Source: a virus. Taken from it: 46,147 nt of DNA. Position numbers and translations under genes: made by a program. The notes beneath the pieces are model-generated. The model made no database searches and was not told the DNA's origin. It saw only the letters and a program-made list of their open reading frames with translations. Positions within the stretch are counted from its first letter, which is position 1; each line of letters starts with the position of its first letter. Shown in pieces: positions 7,243 through 15,275 of the stretch. The stretch spans positions 1 to 46,147 of IMG/VR virus record IMGVR_UViG_3300045135_001080, one strand, 5' to 3'.

Positions 7243-8304
7243 CTAGTTTTGCTGTCCTACTGGAGCTTTTAATGGAAGTAAAAGATCTCCTACGTCCGTG
7301 GCATTTGCATCAGAAGAAAAAGAAAACTTTTCTATAATATTTTGATGAGTAGGATTTAAAAATCCTCCATGAGAATAGCCACTCTCTGTGGAAGAAGTTC
7401 CTGCATTGTTTTTAACCGCGTTCGCTAAATCTCCTACATCAGTAGCATTTGCATCTGCTGCAAAGGGGAACTTTTGAATAGTATTGGTCAAAGAAGGACT
7501 AGCGAGTCCTCCTGAGTAATATCCGTTTTCACTAGAACTTTGACCGGCACCAACAGAAACGATACTCAGTAAATCTGCTACATCAGTAGCATTTTCATCT
7601 GCTGCAAAAGGAAACTTTTGAATAACATTTGATCTCCCTGGGGCCTCCCCTCCACTATGATATCCATTTTCAGTAGAGTTTTGACCTACTCCATTCTCAA
7701 CGAAGTTGATCAAATTTCCTACGTCAGTAGCATTTGCATCTGCTGCAAAAGAAAACTTTTGAATAATATTGCTTCTAGGAGGAGAGAATCCTCCTGATGC
7801 GTACCCATATTCAAGAGAAGATTGCCCCGCTAAATAGTTCATAGTAGTTATTAAATCACCTACATCGGTAGCATTTGCATCTGCTGCAAAGGGAAACTTT
7901 TCTATAACATTAGTTCTTGAAGGAGTCGACCCTCCTGCTACATAGCCATTAGTAGGAGAAGTTTGTCCCGAAGTTTCATGTTTTGCTGCTGTAAGATCCC
8001 CTACATCAGTAGCATTTGCATCTGCTGTAAAGGAGTACTTTTGAATAACATTAGAAAGAGCATAAGATGTTGGAGCTCCTTCTCGGCCTGCAGAAGAATA
8101 CCCAAAGCTGCTACCTTGAAATGCATCAGCAGCAACGGCTTCAGCAGCTTCGAAATAACTTAGAGCACTCCAAGCTGTGGAACCGTCACCGACCTTAAAC
8201 TTGCCCGTGTCAGTTTCATAGGCAAATTCTCCTATCGCTAGCGTCGGATCTGCAGCGGTTAGGTCTGCTGCCAGTCCTCTCTTTAATTGTATTGTATTTG
8301 CCAT
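7243..8304 (-). CDS. Tail fibre / receptor-binding protein with a six-repeat beta-propeller
   Basis: The 353-residue protein begins with an Mtd-N-like attachment module (MANTIQLKRG to about residue 51, including ETDTGKFKVGDGSTAW). From about residue 62 to the end run six repeats of some 48 residues. Each has a GYxSGG turn, an N-x-I-x-KF-x-F strand, an ADANATDVGDL segment and a GQSS turn. Six equal blades of this kind suggest a six-bladed beta-propeller of kelch-like architecture, a shape suited to receptor binding at a fibre tip. Paralogues with the same repeat are at 9706-10767 and 43168-44502. The DNA repeats are also clear at about 145-base spacing. The fold is inferred from repeat number and length; the fibre role is inferred from the N-terminal module and context. 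Confidence 0.87.
   Translation of the reverse strand: MANTIQLKRGLAADLTAADPTLAIGEFAYETDTGKFKVGDGSTAWSALSYFEAAEAVAADAFQGSSFGYSSAGREGAPTSYALSNVIQKYSFTADANATDVGDLTAAKHETSGQTSPTNGYVAGGSTPSRTNVIEKFPFAADANATDVGDLITTMNYLAGQSSLEYGYASGGFSPPRSNIIQKFSFAADANATDVGNLINFVENGVGQNSTENGYHSGGEAPGRSNVIQKFPFAADENATDVADLLSIVSVGAGQSSSENGYYSGGLASPSLTNTIQKFPFAADANATDVGDLANAVKNNAGTSSTESGYSHGGFLNPTHQNIIEKFSFSSDANATDVGDLLLPLKAPVGQQN
8152..8304 (-). repeat. N-terminal fibre attachment module, copy A
   Basis: This covers about 51 codons from the start of the fibre gene. Codons and upstream bases (GGAAAAAATCATGGC) closely match copies B (9544-9696) and C (10615-10767), which indicates recent duplication or gene conversion. 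Confidence 0.8.
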
Positions 8305-8316
8305 GATTTTTTCCTA

Positions 8317-9696
8317 TTAAGCGTATAAACTGTAGATGTATGCTTTGCCTGAAATAATACCACCAGCATCGTCTTCACCATAAGCACCGACAATAGCATA
8401 GTTATTTGATATAGATACTGATTGGCTAAAGTACTCATCATCACTTGTACCATAAGGATTTGGATTATCAATTGTATATACTAAAGCACCTGTAGTGACA
8501 TTGAAGATATATGCTTTACCTGAAGTAGTACCACCAGCATCGTCTTCTTTATAAGCGCCTACGATAGCGTAGTTGCCTGATATCGCTACTGAGTAACCAA
8601 AATTGTCAGTCTGACTTGTACCATAAGCATTTGGATTATCTAATGTATGTAATAATGCTCCAGTAGTAACATTGAAGATGTATGCTTTACCTGATTCAGT
8701 ACCACTAGCATCGTCTTCACTCTCAGCACCTACGATAGCGTAGTCACCATCTATGGCAGTAGAAATACCGAATCTATCTCCCGCACTTGTACCATAAGCA
8801 TTTGGGTTATTCAATGTATGAACTAATGAACCAGTAGTAACATTGAATATATATGCTTTACCTGAGCTAAGGCCTCCAGCATCGTCTTCTGAAGCAGAGC
8901 CGAGGATAGCGTAGTCGCCTGATATAGATGCAGCAGCAAGATAATCATTCAGACTTGTACTATAAGCATTTGGATTATCAATTGTACTGACTAATGCACC
9001 AGTAGTAACATTGAAGATATATGCTTTACCTGAGCCAGTACCGCCAGCATCGTCTTCAGCATTGGCATTTACGATAGCGTAGTTGCCTGATATAGCTACT
9101 GAATTTCCAAATTGGTCACTCTGACTTGTACTATAAGCATTTGGATTATCTAATGTATGTACTAATGCACCAGTAGTAACATTGAAGATATATGCTTTAC
9201 CTGAGCCAGTACCGCCAGCATCGTCTTCCTGGGGAGCACCTACAATAGCGTAGTTGCCTGATATCGCTACTGCTCGGCTAAATTGGTCACTTGCACTTGT
9301 ACCATAAGCAGTTGGATTATTCAATGTATGTAGTAAAGCACCAGTAGTGACATTGTAGATATATGCTTTACCTGATTGAGTACCACCTGCATCGCCTTCA
9401 CCATAAGCACCTACGATAGCGTAGTTACCTGATACAGACACTGACCAACCAAAATAATCCATCGCACTTGTATCATAAGCATTTGGATTATCAAGTGTAA
9501 ATGCTAATGCTGGAGAAAATACCGCCGGTGCTGCAGCGGGTGCAAAGTAACCTAAAGCACTCCAAGCGTCGGATCCATTGCCTATCTTAAATTTACCTGT
9601 GTCAGTTTCAACGCCTACTTGCCCTGCTGCCAGCGTCGGATCTGCGGCAGTCCACTCCGCTTCTGTACCTCTTTTATGTTGTATTGTATTCGCCAT
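8317..9696 (-). CDS. Tail fibre / adhesin with a seven-repeat FG-GAP-like beta-propeller
   Basis: The 459-residue protein has the same N-terminal module as its neighbours (MANTIQHKRG...NGSDAWSALGYF). From about residue 62 seven repeats of about 57 residues follow. Each reads TLDNPNAYGTS, a DxFG turn, VAISGNYAIVGA, an EDDAGG acidic loop, then SGKAYIFNVTTGAL. The pattern resembles the FG-GAP/integrin-alpha type of beta-propeller, and the acidic EDDAGG loop is a plausible calcium site. The register suggests ring closure: the N-terminal segment (ALAFTLDNPNAY) supplies the strand that the last repeat lacks, since that repeat stops at SGKAYIYSLYA. It is probably a receptor-binding head on a short stem. 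It lies between two six-repeat propeller fibres. Confidence 0.86.
   Translation of the reverse strand: MANTIQHKRGTEAEWTAADPTLAAGQVGVETDTGKFKIGNGSDAWSALGYFAPAAAPAVFSPALAFTLDNPNAYDTSAMDYFGWSVSVSGNYAIVGAYGEGDAGGTQSGKAYIYNVTTGALLHTLNNPTAYGTSASDQFSRAVAISGNYAIVGAPQEDDAGGTGSGKAYIFNVTTGALVHTLDNPNAYSTSQSDQFGNSVAISGNYAIVNANAEDDAGGTGSGKAYIFNVTTGALVSTIDNPNAYSTSLNDYLAAASISGDYAILGSASEDDAGGLSSGKAYIFNVTTGSLVHTLNNPNAYGTSAGDRFGISTAIDGDYAIVGAESEDDASGTESGKAYIFNVTTGALLHTLDNPNAYGTSQTDNFGYSVAISGNYAIVGAYKEDDAGGTTSGKAYIFNVTTGALVYTIDNPNPYGTSDDEYFSQSVSISNNYAIVGAYGEDDAGGIISGKAYIYSLYA
9544..9696 (-). repeat. N-terminal fibre attachment module, copy B
   Basis: This covers about 51 codons with the same upstream ribosome-binding site region (GGAAAAAATCATGGC) as copies A and C. 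The similarity stops where the distal propeller begins, so the module is a conserved cassette boundary. Confidence 0.8.
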
Positions 9697-9705
9697 GATT
9701 TTTTC

Positions 9706-10767
9706 CTAGTATTGTTGGCCTGTTGTGGATCTTATTGTGCCCAATAAGTCCGCAGAATCTGTAGCATTTCCATCCGACACAAAAGAAAACTTTTGAATAT
9801 TATTAAGCTCAATAACATCGGTTGTACCTCCTGCAGTATAGCCATTACTAGTGGAGGATTGACCACTAGAAGATCGTTGTGCTATACTTAAATCTCCAAC
9901 ATCTGTAGCGTTTCCATCTGCTGCAAAAGGAAACTTTTGTATAGTATTTATATTAACCGGTCCAGTAGTCCCTCCAGAAGCATATCCGCTTTCAGAAGAA
10001 GACTGACCTGAAGGCTCGTCTATACCTGCAGTCAAATCTCCAACATCAGTAGCATTTCCATCTGCTGCAAAAGAAAATTTTTCTATTGTATTTAATCTTC
10101 CTACAGGGTTAAAGCCTCCAGAAGTATATCCATTTTCAGTAGAGGATTGTCCTGCACCATTTATTTTTATAGATAGTAAGTCTCCAACATCTGTAGCATT
10201 TCCATCTGCTGCAAAAGAAAATTTTTCTATTGTATTTACGTATGTTGGAGTAGATCCTCCCGAAGAATACCCATTAGTAGTGGAAGATTGACCTACAGTG
10301 CTGTTTACAGCTAGGGCTAAGTCTCCAACATCAGTAGCATTTCCATCTGCTGCAAAAGAAAACTTGTCTATTGTATTAAGCTTAGTAGGGTTACTTCCTC
10401 CAGAAGTATATCCGTTTGCATCTGAAGATTGTCCTGAGACAAACCCCCTCGCAACGGTTAAATCTCCCACATCAGTGCTATTAGCGTCTGTGGTAAAAGA
10501 AAATTTTTGAATTGTATTTGTATAAACATTTGGAGGAAGAAACCAACCTCCAGAAGCATACCCGTAATTCTCTCCCGGAAAATGAGACCCCGCAGCAACG
10601 GCTTCAGCAGCTTCAAAGTAACCTAAAGCACTCCAAGCAGTTGAGCCGTCGCCAAGTTTTAATTTGCCAGTATCAGTTTCATAGCCGAACTCTCCCGCAG
10701 CCAGCGTAGGGTCTGCGGAAGTCCATTCTGCTGCTGTACCTCTTTTATGCTGTATGGTGTTCGCCAT
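9706..10767 (-). CDS. Tail fibre / receptor-binding protein with a six-repeat beta-propeller
   Basis: The 353-residue protein is a close paralogue of the fibre at 7243-8304 and has exactly the same length. The N-terminal attachment module (1-51) is followed by six repeats of about 48 residues with the pattern GYxSGG, NTI-x-KFSF, ADGNATDVGDL, GQSS. The repeats within this gene are more alike to each other (ADGNATDVGDL) than to those of 7243-8304 (ADANATDVGDL), which suggests homogenisation within each gene after duplication. The variable bases fall mainly between the GG turn and the N-x-I strand and after GDL, where a propeller's top-face loops would lie. A receptor-binding function is inference. 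Confidence 0.87.
   Translation of the reverse strand: MANTIQHKRGTAAEWTSADPTLAAGEFGYETDTGKLKLGDGSTAWSALGYFEAAEAVAAGSHFPGENYGYASGGWFLPPNVYTNTIQKFSFTTDANSTDVGDLTVARGFVSGQSSDANGYTSGGSNPTKLNTIDKFSFAADGNATDVGDLALAVNSTVGQSSTTNGYSSGGSTPTYVNTIEKFSFAADGNATDVGDLLSIKINGAGQSSTENGYTSGGFNPVGRLNTIEKFSFAADGNATDVGDLTAGIDEPSGQSSSESGYASGGTTGPVNINTIQKFPFAADGNATDVGDLSIAQRSSSGQSSTSNGYTAGGTTDVIELNNIQKFSFVSDGNATDSADLLGTIRSTTGQQY
10615..10767 (-). repeat. N-terminal fibre attachment module, copy C
   Basis: This is the third near-identical copy of the 51-codon module and its upstream GGAAAAAATCATGGC. The adjoining gene is a six-repeat propeller. Confidence 0.8.
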
Positions 10768-10779
10768 GATTTTTTCCTA

Positions 10780-11028
10780 TTACTCTTCTTCTGTTGAAGG
10801 ATCCGTCCAATCGGGGTTGAGAGCAAATGCTCCATCTGCATACGTATATTTATTACCTGCCCAATCTTCTGGAATTGTTACGCCTTCGACCATTGTTGCG
10901 TTCTCGCTGTTAAGATCTGCCACAATAAAGTTAGGAGTTTCAATGTTTGTAGCAGTAAAAGTTACTGCTGCATCGTCTTCAAATACATACTTTGATAGGT
11001 TAGTTGCGTTTTCAATAATTGTTTTCAT
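10780..11028 (-). CDS. Small protein of the fibre cluster, unknown function
   Basis: The 82-residue acidic protein starts at an ATG overlapping the stop of the 1344-residue fibre gene by one base, so it is probably translationally coupled to it. Visible features are a beta-strand-rich middle (VTFTATNIETPNFIVADL) and a C-terminus rich in W, Y, P and Glu (PDWTDPSTEEE). The C-terminal part (PEDWAGNKYTYADGAF) resembles short fibre-associated proteins of other phages, but I cannot assign it. There is no membrane segment. It may be a fibre chaperone or cap, which is inference from position only. Confidence 0.7.
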   Translation of the reverse strand: MKTIIENATNLSKYVFEDDAAVTFTATNIETPNFIVADLNSENATMVEGVTIPEDWAGNKYTYADGAFALNPDWTDPSTEEE

Positions 11029-14000
11029 TATACGGTTCCTCCGTCGATGACACTATCTGTGCCGAGTTTAGTTGAAAGTGATGTTGTTACTGTTCCTGCG
11101 AAGTCAGCATCGTCATTGAGAGACGCTGCAAGTTCATTCAGTGTGTTGAGTGCTTCTGGAGCAGTATCAACGAGATTGCTTACCGCTGTGTCAACATAAG
11201 ATGTACTTGCATAACTGCTGAGATCCACTGCAGGGCCTTCCTTGCCAATCAATAGCTTAGTTGCACTTGCTGCGACACCTGCGAACACTCTTGGAGTATC
11301 TGGAGTGAGCCCTAGCGTACCATCGGCTTGTACATAGTATGCTTGACCTGGAGTGAGTCCAGACTGAGCATCGTCAACCGACCCCGCAGTTTGAATTGTA
11401 GCTGTCGCAGCATCTGCATATGCTGCATCTGCAATACCAGCGTAGTTTTCTGCTGTGAGGTTTGTTGCAGGTGAGGGAGTCGTGTCAAAAGTTCTTACTC
11501 CTAAGTAAAGATCCCCACTAGCTCGATAAGCTAAAACTACTTTTTCAGCAATAGTATCAAACGCTATAGAATGTACTGTTGACGCTTCAGTAAAAGTTAC
11601 TGGAGTATCAAAAGTTATACTTGAGCCGCTTATAGTACCCGAAAATACTTGACTGCCTGTACTAGTTTGACCTGTAAATACTATTTTATTATTAACTGAG
11701 TCAAAAGTCCCTGGAGAAGCAACAGGATAAAAAGCAGACGACAAAAATACTATTTCATTCCCAAAAGATATGCTAGTGCCTGAAACTGTACCTACTTTGG
11801 CAGCACCATAAGAATTAGAGTCATTTCGATATATAGCTACAACTTTATTTAAGTTTGTATCAAATACACTAGCGCTCCACGAAGTATTAGCATTACTTAT
11901 TGATGTTATAGCTCCAAAAGAGATACTTGTACCTGATACAGTCCCTACTATGGCTCTAAACTGCCAACCGCCATCTGACCCGCTAAACATAATAACTATT
12001 TTATTATTTAGAGAGTCAAAATACATGCCTCTGGGAATATTGGCACTATAGGTACTAGCAGTTGTAGTGCTGCCTAGAGTTACACTTGTTCCGGATATAC
12101 TTAATACAACTACTTTTAGATCTCCGTGACCATATGCTACAACTGGTTTGCCAACACTTGCATCATAAGTAACTCTAACAGCTTGAACTAGACTACCATT
12201 ACTAGAGTTTAGAACTGTCTCAGATCCAAAACTTATACTATCTCCAGAAATAGAACCTAGTTTTACACCTACAATATAAGAGGAGGACCTATATACTACA
12301 ACTAGTTTACTTTGACTTTCATCATAAGCAAGATCAAAAAGTAGTGCGTCATTAATATTCGCTATATCTAATAGAGTGGGAGTACCAAAAGAAATATTTG
12401 AACCAGAGACTGTTCCAACAACAGCAGTCATTGGGTATCCGTATATTATTATTACTTTACCTATGCTAGGAATATATAAACTTCTCGAAGCATCGGATCT
12501 AAAGTCATTGACTATATTTTCTGTGCCCAATATTACCGTAGTTTCGGCAACAACACTCACAGTACCATCAGCATTCAATACTACTGTACTACCATCAGAA
12601 AGCGAACCAGAAGCTACTGCTTCAAATGAACCACCTCCACCTCCTAGTAGAGATGTAGTATCTGTAAGATCAGATACATCTGAAGGGACTGTAGGCTGAT
12701 CACTTAGGTCGGTATACGAACCACTAGTTGCTACAGTTGCTAGGTCTGCTGAGTTAGCTTTCGCTGCAAGTGATGTTGTTACTGTTCCCGCGAAGTCAGC
12801 ATCGTCATTGAGAGACGCTGCGAGTTCATTTAGTGTATTAAGTGCATCTGGAGCAGTGTCAACAAGATTGCTTACCGCTGTGTCAACATAAGTTTCTGTT
12901 GCTAGGCCAGTAGGAGTACCTGTAAGATCGCTATAAGCGCCTGTAGTTGCTACTGTAGCTAGTTGTAGGTCAGTCTTTTTCTGTGTACTATTATAAGATT
13001 CTGTTACTAGTAAGTCTGTGGCAGAAGTTGCTATTCCTACAGGATAGTCAGTTAGTGTAGTAGTTAAAGCTCCTACAGCAGTAGCGTAATACTTTAAATT
13101 AGGAGTTAATCCACTCTGATTTGTATTTATTCCCCCTACTATCGAAATAACTGCCGGATTATTTGCAGTTACAGTTTCGGTTGAAATGCCTATAAAATCT
13201 CCGATATTTGTTACTGATAGATCGGCAAAATCAAGTTTTCTTAGAGATAACCCCTCTACATAAACTATTCCGCTTCCACAAGTAGCAAACGAGTCACGAG
13301 CCATTCTGCCCATGTCATAAGAACCTGAAACCGCTTCATCAAATATTAACTCTATATTATAGTTATTTTGAGCAGTTCTTTCTAGCGAATACATAAAGGC
13401 TTGCTCATAAACAGATTGAGACAGTATATAAGTTTTACCGTTTATGAATCTAGCATCGACAATATCATTAGTGCCCCATGTAATAGCATTTCCATCAACA
13501 TCTGAAGTTACTGGAAAATTAGATCCTTTTGTTACGACTCCTCCAGATTCGGAATACTCTACCCAGGCGGTATGATCAGAGTAATTAATTCCAATTACAA
13601 TATTAGCATCTGAATTATATACTAGTTTTTGTAGAGAACTTGAACTTGTTGCTATGGCAGTCCATGTCTCCGTGCTAGTATTGAAAACTAGATCACGGTT
13701 TATTGGATTATACCCATCATACCACTCACCGATTACTTTATCTGTACCCCAAGCTGCAAGCGCTCTAATGCTATAGGATTTCTCATTCCTGAGAGTAAAC
13801 CCAAGCGAGTAGTTAGTAATAGATATAGTAGAGCCATTCCAAACTGCTTTGTGCAATCCTCCATACCTAGCTGAATAATTCTCCCCCAGCCAAGCTACCC
13901 ATATTTCGTTCGTTTCATAGTTATAAACAGCATGATGCTTTCTGGCATACTGTCCTGCGCCTGAAATGCCTTGATAGGATATTGCATTTCCTATAACCGT

Positions 14001-15062
14001 AAAATACTGATATTTTACTTGATTGGCTGTAGTGCTTACCACAACACCTATTTCATCGATAGGGTTCCAAAAAAGATCAATGCCCTCGCTAGAGGTAGTG
14101 GTGGAGAACGTATACTGTGTTCCAGTTGTTACAGTGTTATCAGCTCCTACTGTAGCAATATAAACCACAGGGTATCCTGAATTGTTTCTATACGCTAAAA
14201 CATATTTTGTATCGGATATTTTAGCAACACTTACATTGTCATATAGTTTAGTTGCGGCTCCTGAAGGTTGAACGGGTGAAGAGTGCAGTGTTTGAGCTTG
14301 TGTAGTAATTCCTGAAACTGTGCCCGAAGTAGATAGAGCTACCAAGTCTCCTGCAGTAAGATCAGTTGTCGAAGTAAAAGAAGCAGTGCCTCCCGAGCCT
14401 CCGCCAGAAGCAGCATCGATAAATGTATACGTTCCGTCGCCATCTGCTGAAAGAAGTTGACCTGCTGTACCATCAGTGATGCTGAGATCGGTGAGTGCAG
14501 ATGGAATGGTAGGAGTACCAGTAAGATCGCTATAAGCGCCACTAGTCGCAACAGTTGCTAGGTCTGCGGTATTTGCTTTCGCTGCCAAAGAAGTCGTAAC
14601 TGTTCCTGCGAAGTCAGCGTCATCGCCTAATGCTGCTGCGAGTTCATTCAGAGTGTCGAGTGCAGCAGGTGCAGTGTCTACGAGATTGCTTACTGCTGTA
14701 GTAACATAAGTTTCTGTTGCCAATCCAGTAATTGAAGGAATAGAAGGCTGATCGCTCAAATCATTGTAGGAGCCCGAAGTAGCTACAGTAGCGAGATCTG
14801 CGCTCTGAATAGCAGAGTCTGCCAAAGCGCCTTGAGCTGCAGTAGCAAAATCAGTTGAATCTAAGCCATCCAAAGTTGCGGCATCTACAGAAGACGTATC
14901 TGCAAAGTATGACAAAGTATTCCAAGTAGAAGAACCATTACCGATTTTCATTTTTCTGGTATCAGTTTCGTACCCTTGCTCACCAACTGCTAAGACTGGA
15001 TTTGCCGAGGCCCAGTTTGCTGCAGTATCTCGTCTAATTTGTATTCTATCGGCCATTTGCAT
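11028..15062 (-). CDS. Large multidomain tail fibre, 1344 residues
   Basis: An Mtd-N-like module (MADRIQIRRD...GNGSSTWNTLSYF, about 3-55) is followed by three copies of a helical stem block with the core AVSNLVDTAP and TLNELAA-LxDDADFAGTVTTSL (near residues 110-165, 720-770 and 1290-1335). Between them lie two large beta domains. The first (about 235-700) has scattered kelch-like strands. The second (about 815-1200) has at least six repeats of TVSGTSISFG followed by an FDSxNNKIVxxY strand. Each beta domain ends in a block containing QSGLTPxxxYY and an LLV/LLIGK end. The protein therefore alternates stem and beta domains, like beads on a rod. It ends in VIDGGTV without a chaperone domain. Its start overlaps the preceding 75-residue gene by 17 bases. 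Confidence 0.87.
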   Translation of the reverse strand: MQMADRIQIRRDTAANWASANPVLAVGEQGYETDTRKMKIGNGSSTWNTLSYFADTSSVDAATLDGLDSTDFATAAQGALADSAIQSADLATVATSGSYNDLSDQPSIPSITGLATETYVTTAVSNLVDTAPAALDTLNELAAALGDDADFAGTVTTSLAAKANTADLATVATSGAYSDLTGTPTIPSALTDLSITDGTAGQLLSADGDGTYTFIDAASGGGSGGTASFTSTTDLTAGDLVALSTSGTVSGITTQAQTLHSSPVQPSGAATKLYDNVSVAKISDTKYVLAYRNNSGYPVVYIATVGADNTVTTGTQYTFSTTTSSEGIDLFWNPIDEIGVVVSTTANQVKYQYFTVIGNAISYQGISGAGQYARKHHAVYNYETNEIWVAWLGENYSARYGGLHKAVWNGSTISITNYSLGFTLRNEKSYSIRALAAWGTDKVIGEWYDGYNPINRDLVFNTSTETWTAIATSSSSLQKLVYNSDANIVIGINYSDHTAWVEYSESGGVVTKGSNFPVTSDVDGNAITWGTNDIVDARFINGKTYILSQSVYEQAFMYSLERTAQNNYNIELIFDEAVSGSYDMGRMARDSFATCGSGIVYVEGLSLRKLDFADLSVTNIGDFIGISTETVTANNPAVISIVGGINTNQSGLTPNLKYYATAVGALTTTLTDYPVGIATSATDLLVTESYNSTQKKTDLQLATVATTGAYSDLTGTPTGLATETYVDTAVSNLVDTAPDALNTLNELAASLNDDADFAGTVTTSLAAKANSADLATVATSGSYTDLSDQPTVPSDVSDLTDTTSLLGGGGGSFEAVASGSLSDGSTVVLNADGTVSVVAETTVILGTENIVNDFRSDASRSLYIPSIGKVIIIYGYPMTAVVGTVSGSNISFGTPTLLDIANINDALLFDLAYDESQSKLVVVYRSSSYIVGVKLGSISGDSISFGSETVLNSSNGSLVQAVRVTYDASVGKPVVAYGHGDLKVVVLSISGTSVTLGSTTTASTYSANIPRGMYFDSLNNKIVIMFSGSDGGWQFRAIVGTVSGTSISFGAITSISNANTSWSASVFDTNLNKVVAIYRNDSNSYGAAKVGTVSGTSISFGNEIVFLSSAFYPVASPGTFDSVNNKIVFTGQTSTGSQVFSGTISGSSITFDTPVTFTEASTVHSIAFDTIAEKVVLAYRASGDLYLGVRTFDTTPSPATNLTAENYAGIADAAYADAATATIQTAGSVDDAQSGLTPGQAYYVQADGTLGLTPDTPRVFAGVAASATKLLIGKEGPAVDLSSYASTSYVDTAVSNLVDTAPEALNTLNELAASLNDDADFAGTVTTSLSTKLGTDSVIDGGTV

Positions 15063-15273
15063 TTCCTCCAGTATATCCAGCTAATGTAGAGTATACGCTT
15101 GTTGCATTTCCTGCATCAATGTTGTTTAAAAATATGTTTAAGAAAGCCCCATCAATACCTGTATCAGTATTTGAAGCATTTATAATTCTATCAGCAGTAC
15201 TTAGTACGTCTACGCTCAGTGCGAAACCTGCCTGACTTACTCCTGTGTATTTCTGTTGTGAATAAAGTGACAT
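15046..15273 (-). CDS. Small hypothetical protein in the fibre operon
   Basis: The 75-residue protein lies two bases after the 412-residue fibre and overlaps the next fibre gene by 17 bases. It begins MSLYSQQKYTGVSQAGFALS and ends in a Gly/Asn-rich tail (GYTGGNANGR). There is no signal peptide, membrane helix or known motif. The Ser/Thr/Gly/Asn-rich composition and tight spacing fit a minor virion protein. I do not recognise it. Confidence 0.65.
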   Translation of the reverse strand: MSLYSQQKYTGVSQAGFALSVDVLSTADRIINASNTDTGIDGAFLNIFLNNIDAGNATSVYSTLAGYTGGNANGR

Positions 15274-15275
15274 TA

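Noticed and set aside
7243-15062. Diversity-generating retroelement target (Mtd-like N-terminal modules)
   Set aside because: No reverse transcriptase, template repeat or adenine-biased variable region was seen in the window; the Mtd-N-like fold alone is common in ordinary fibres.
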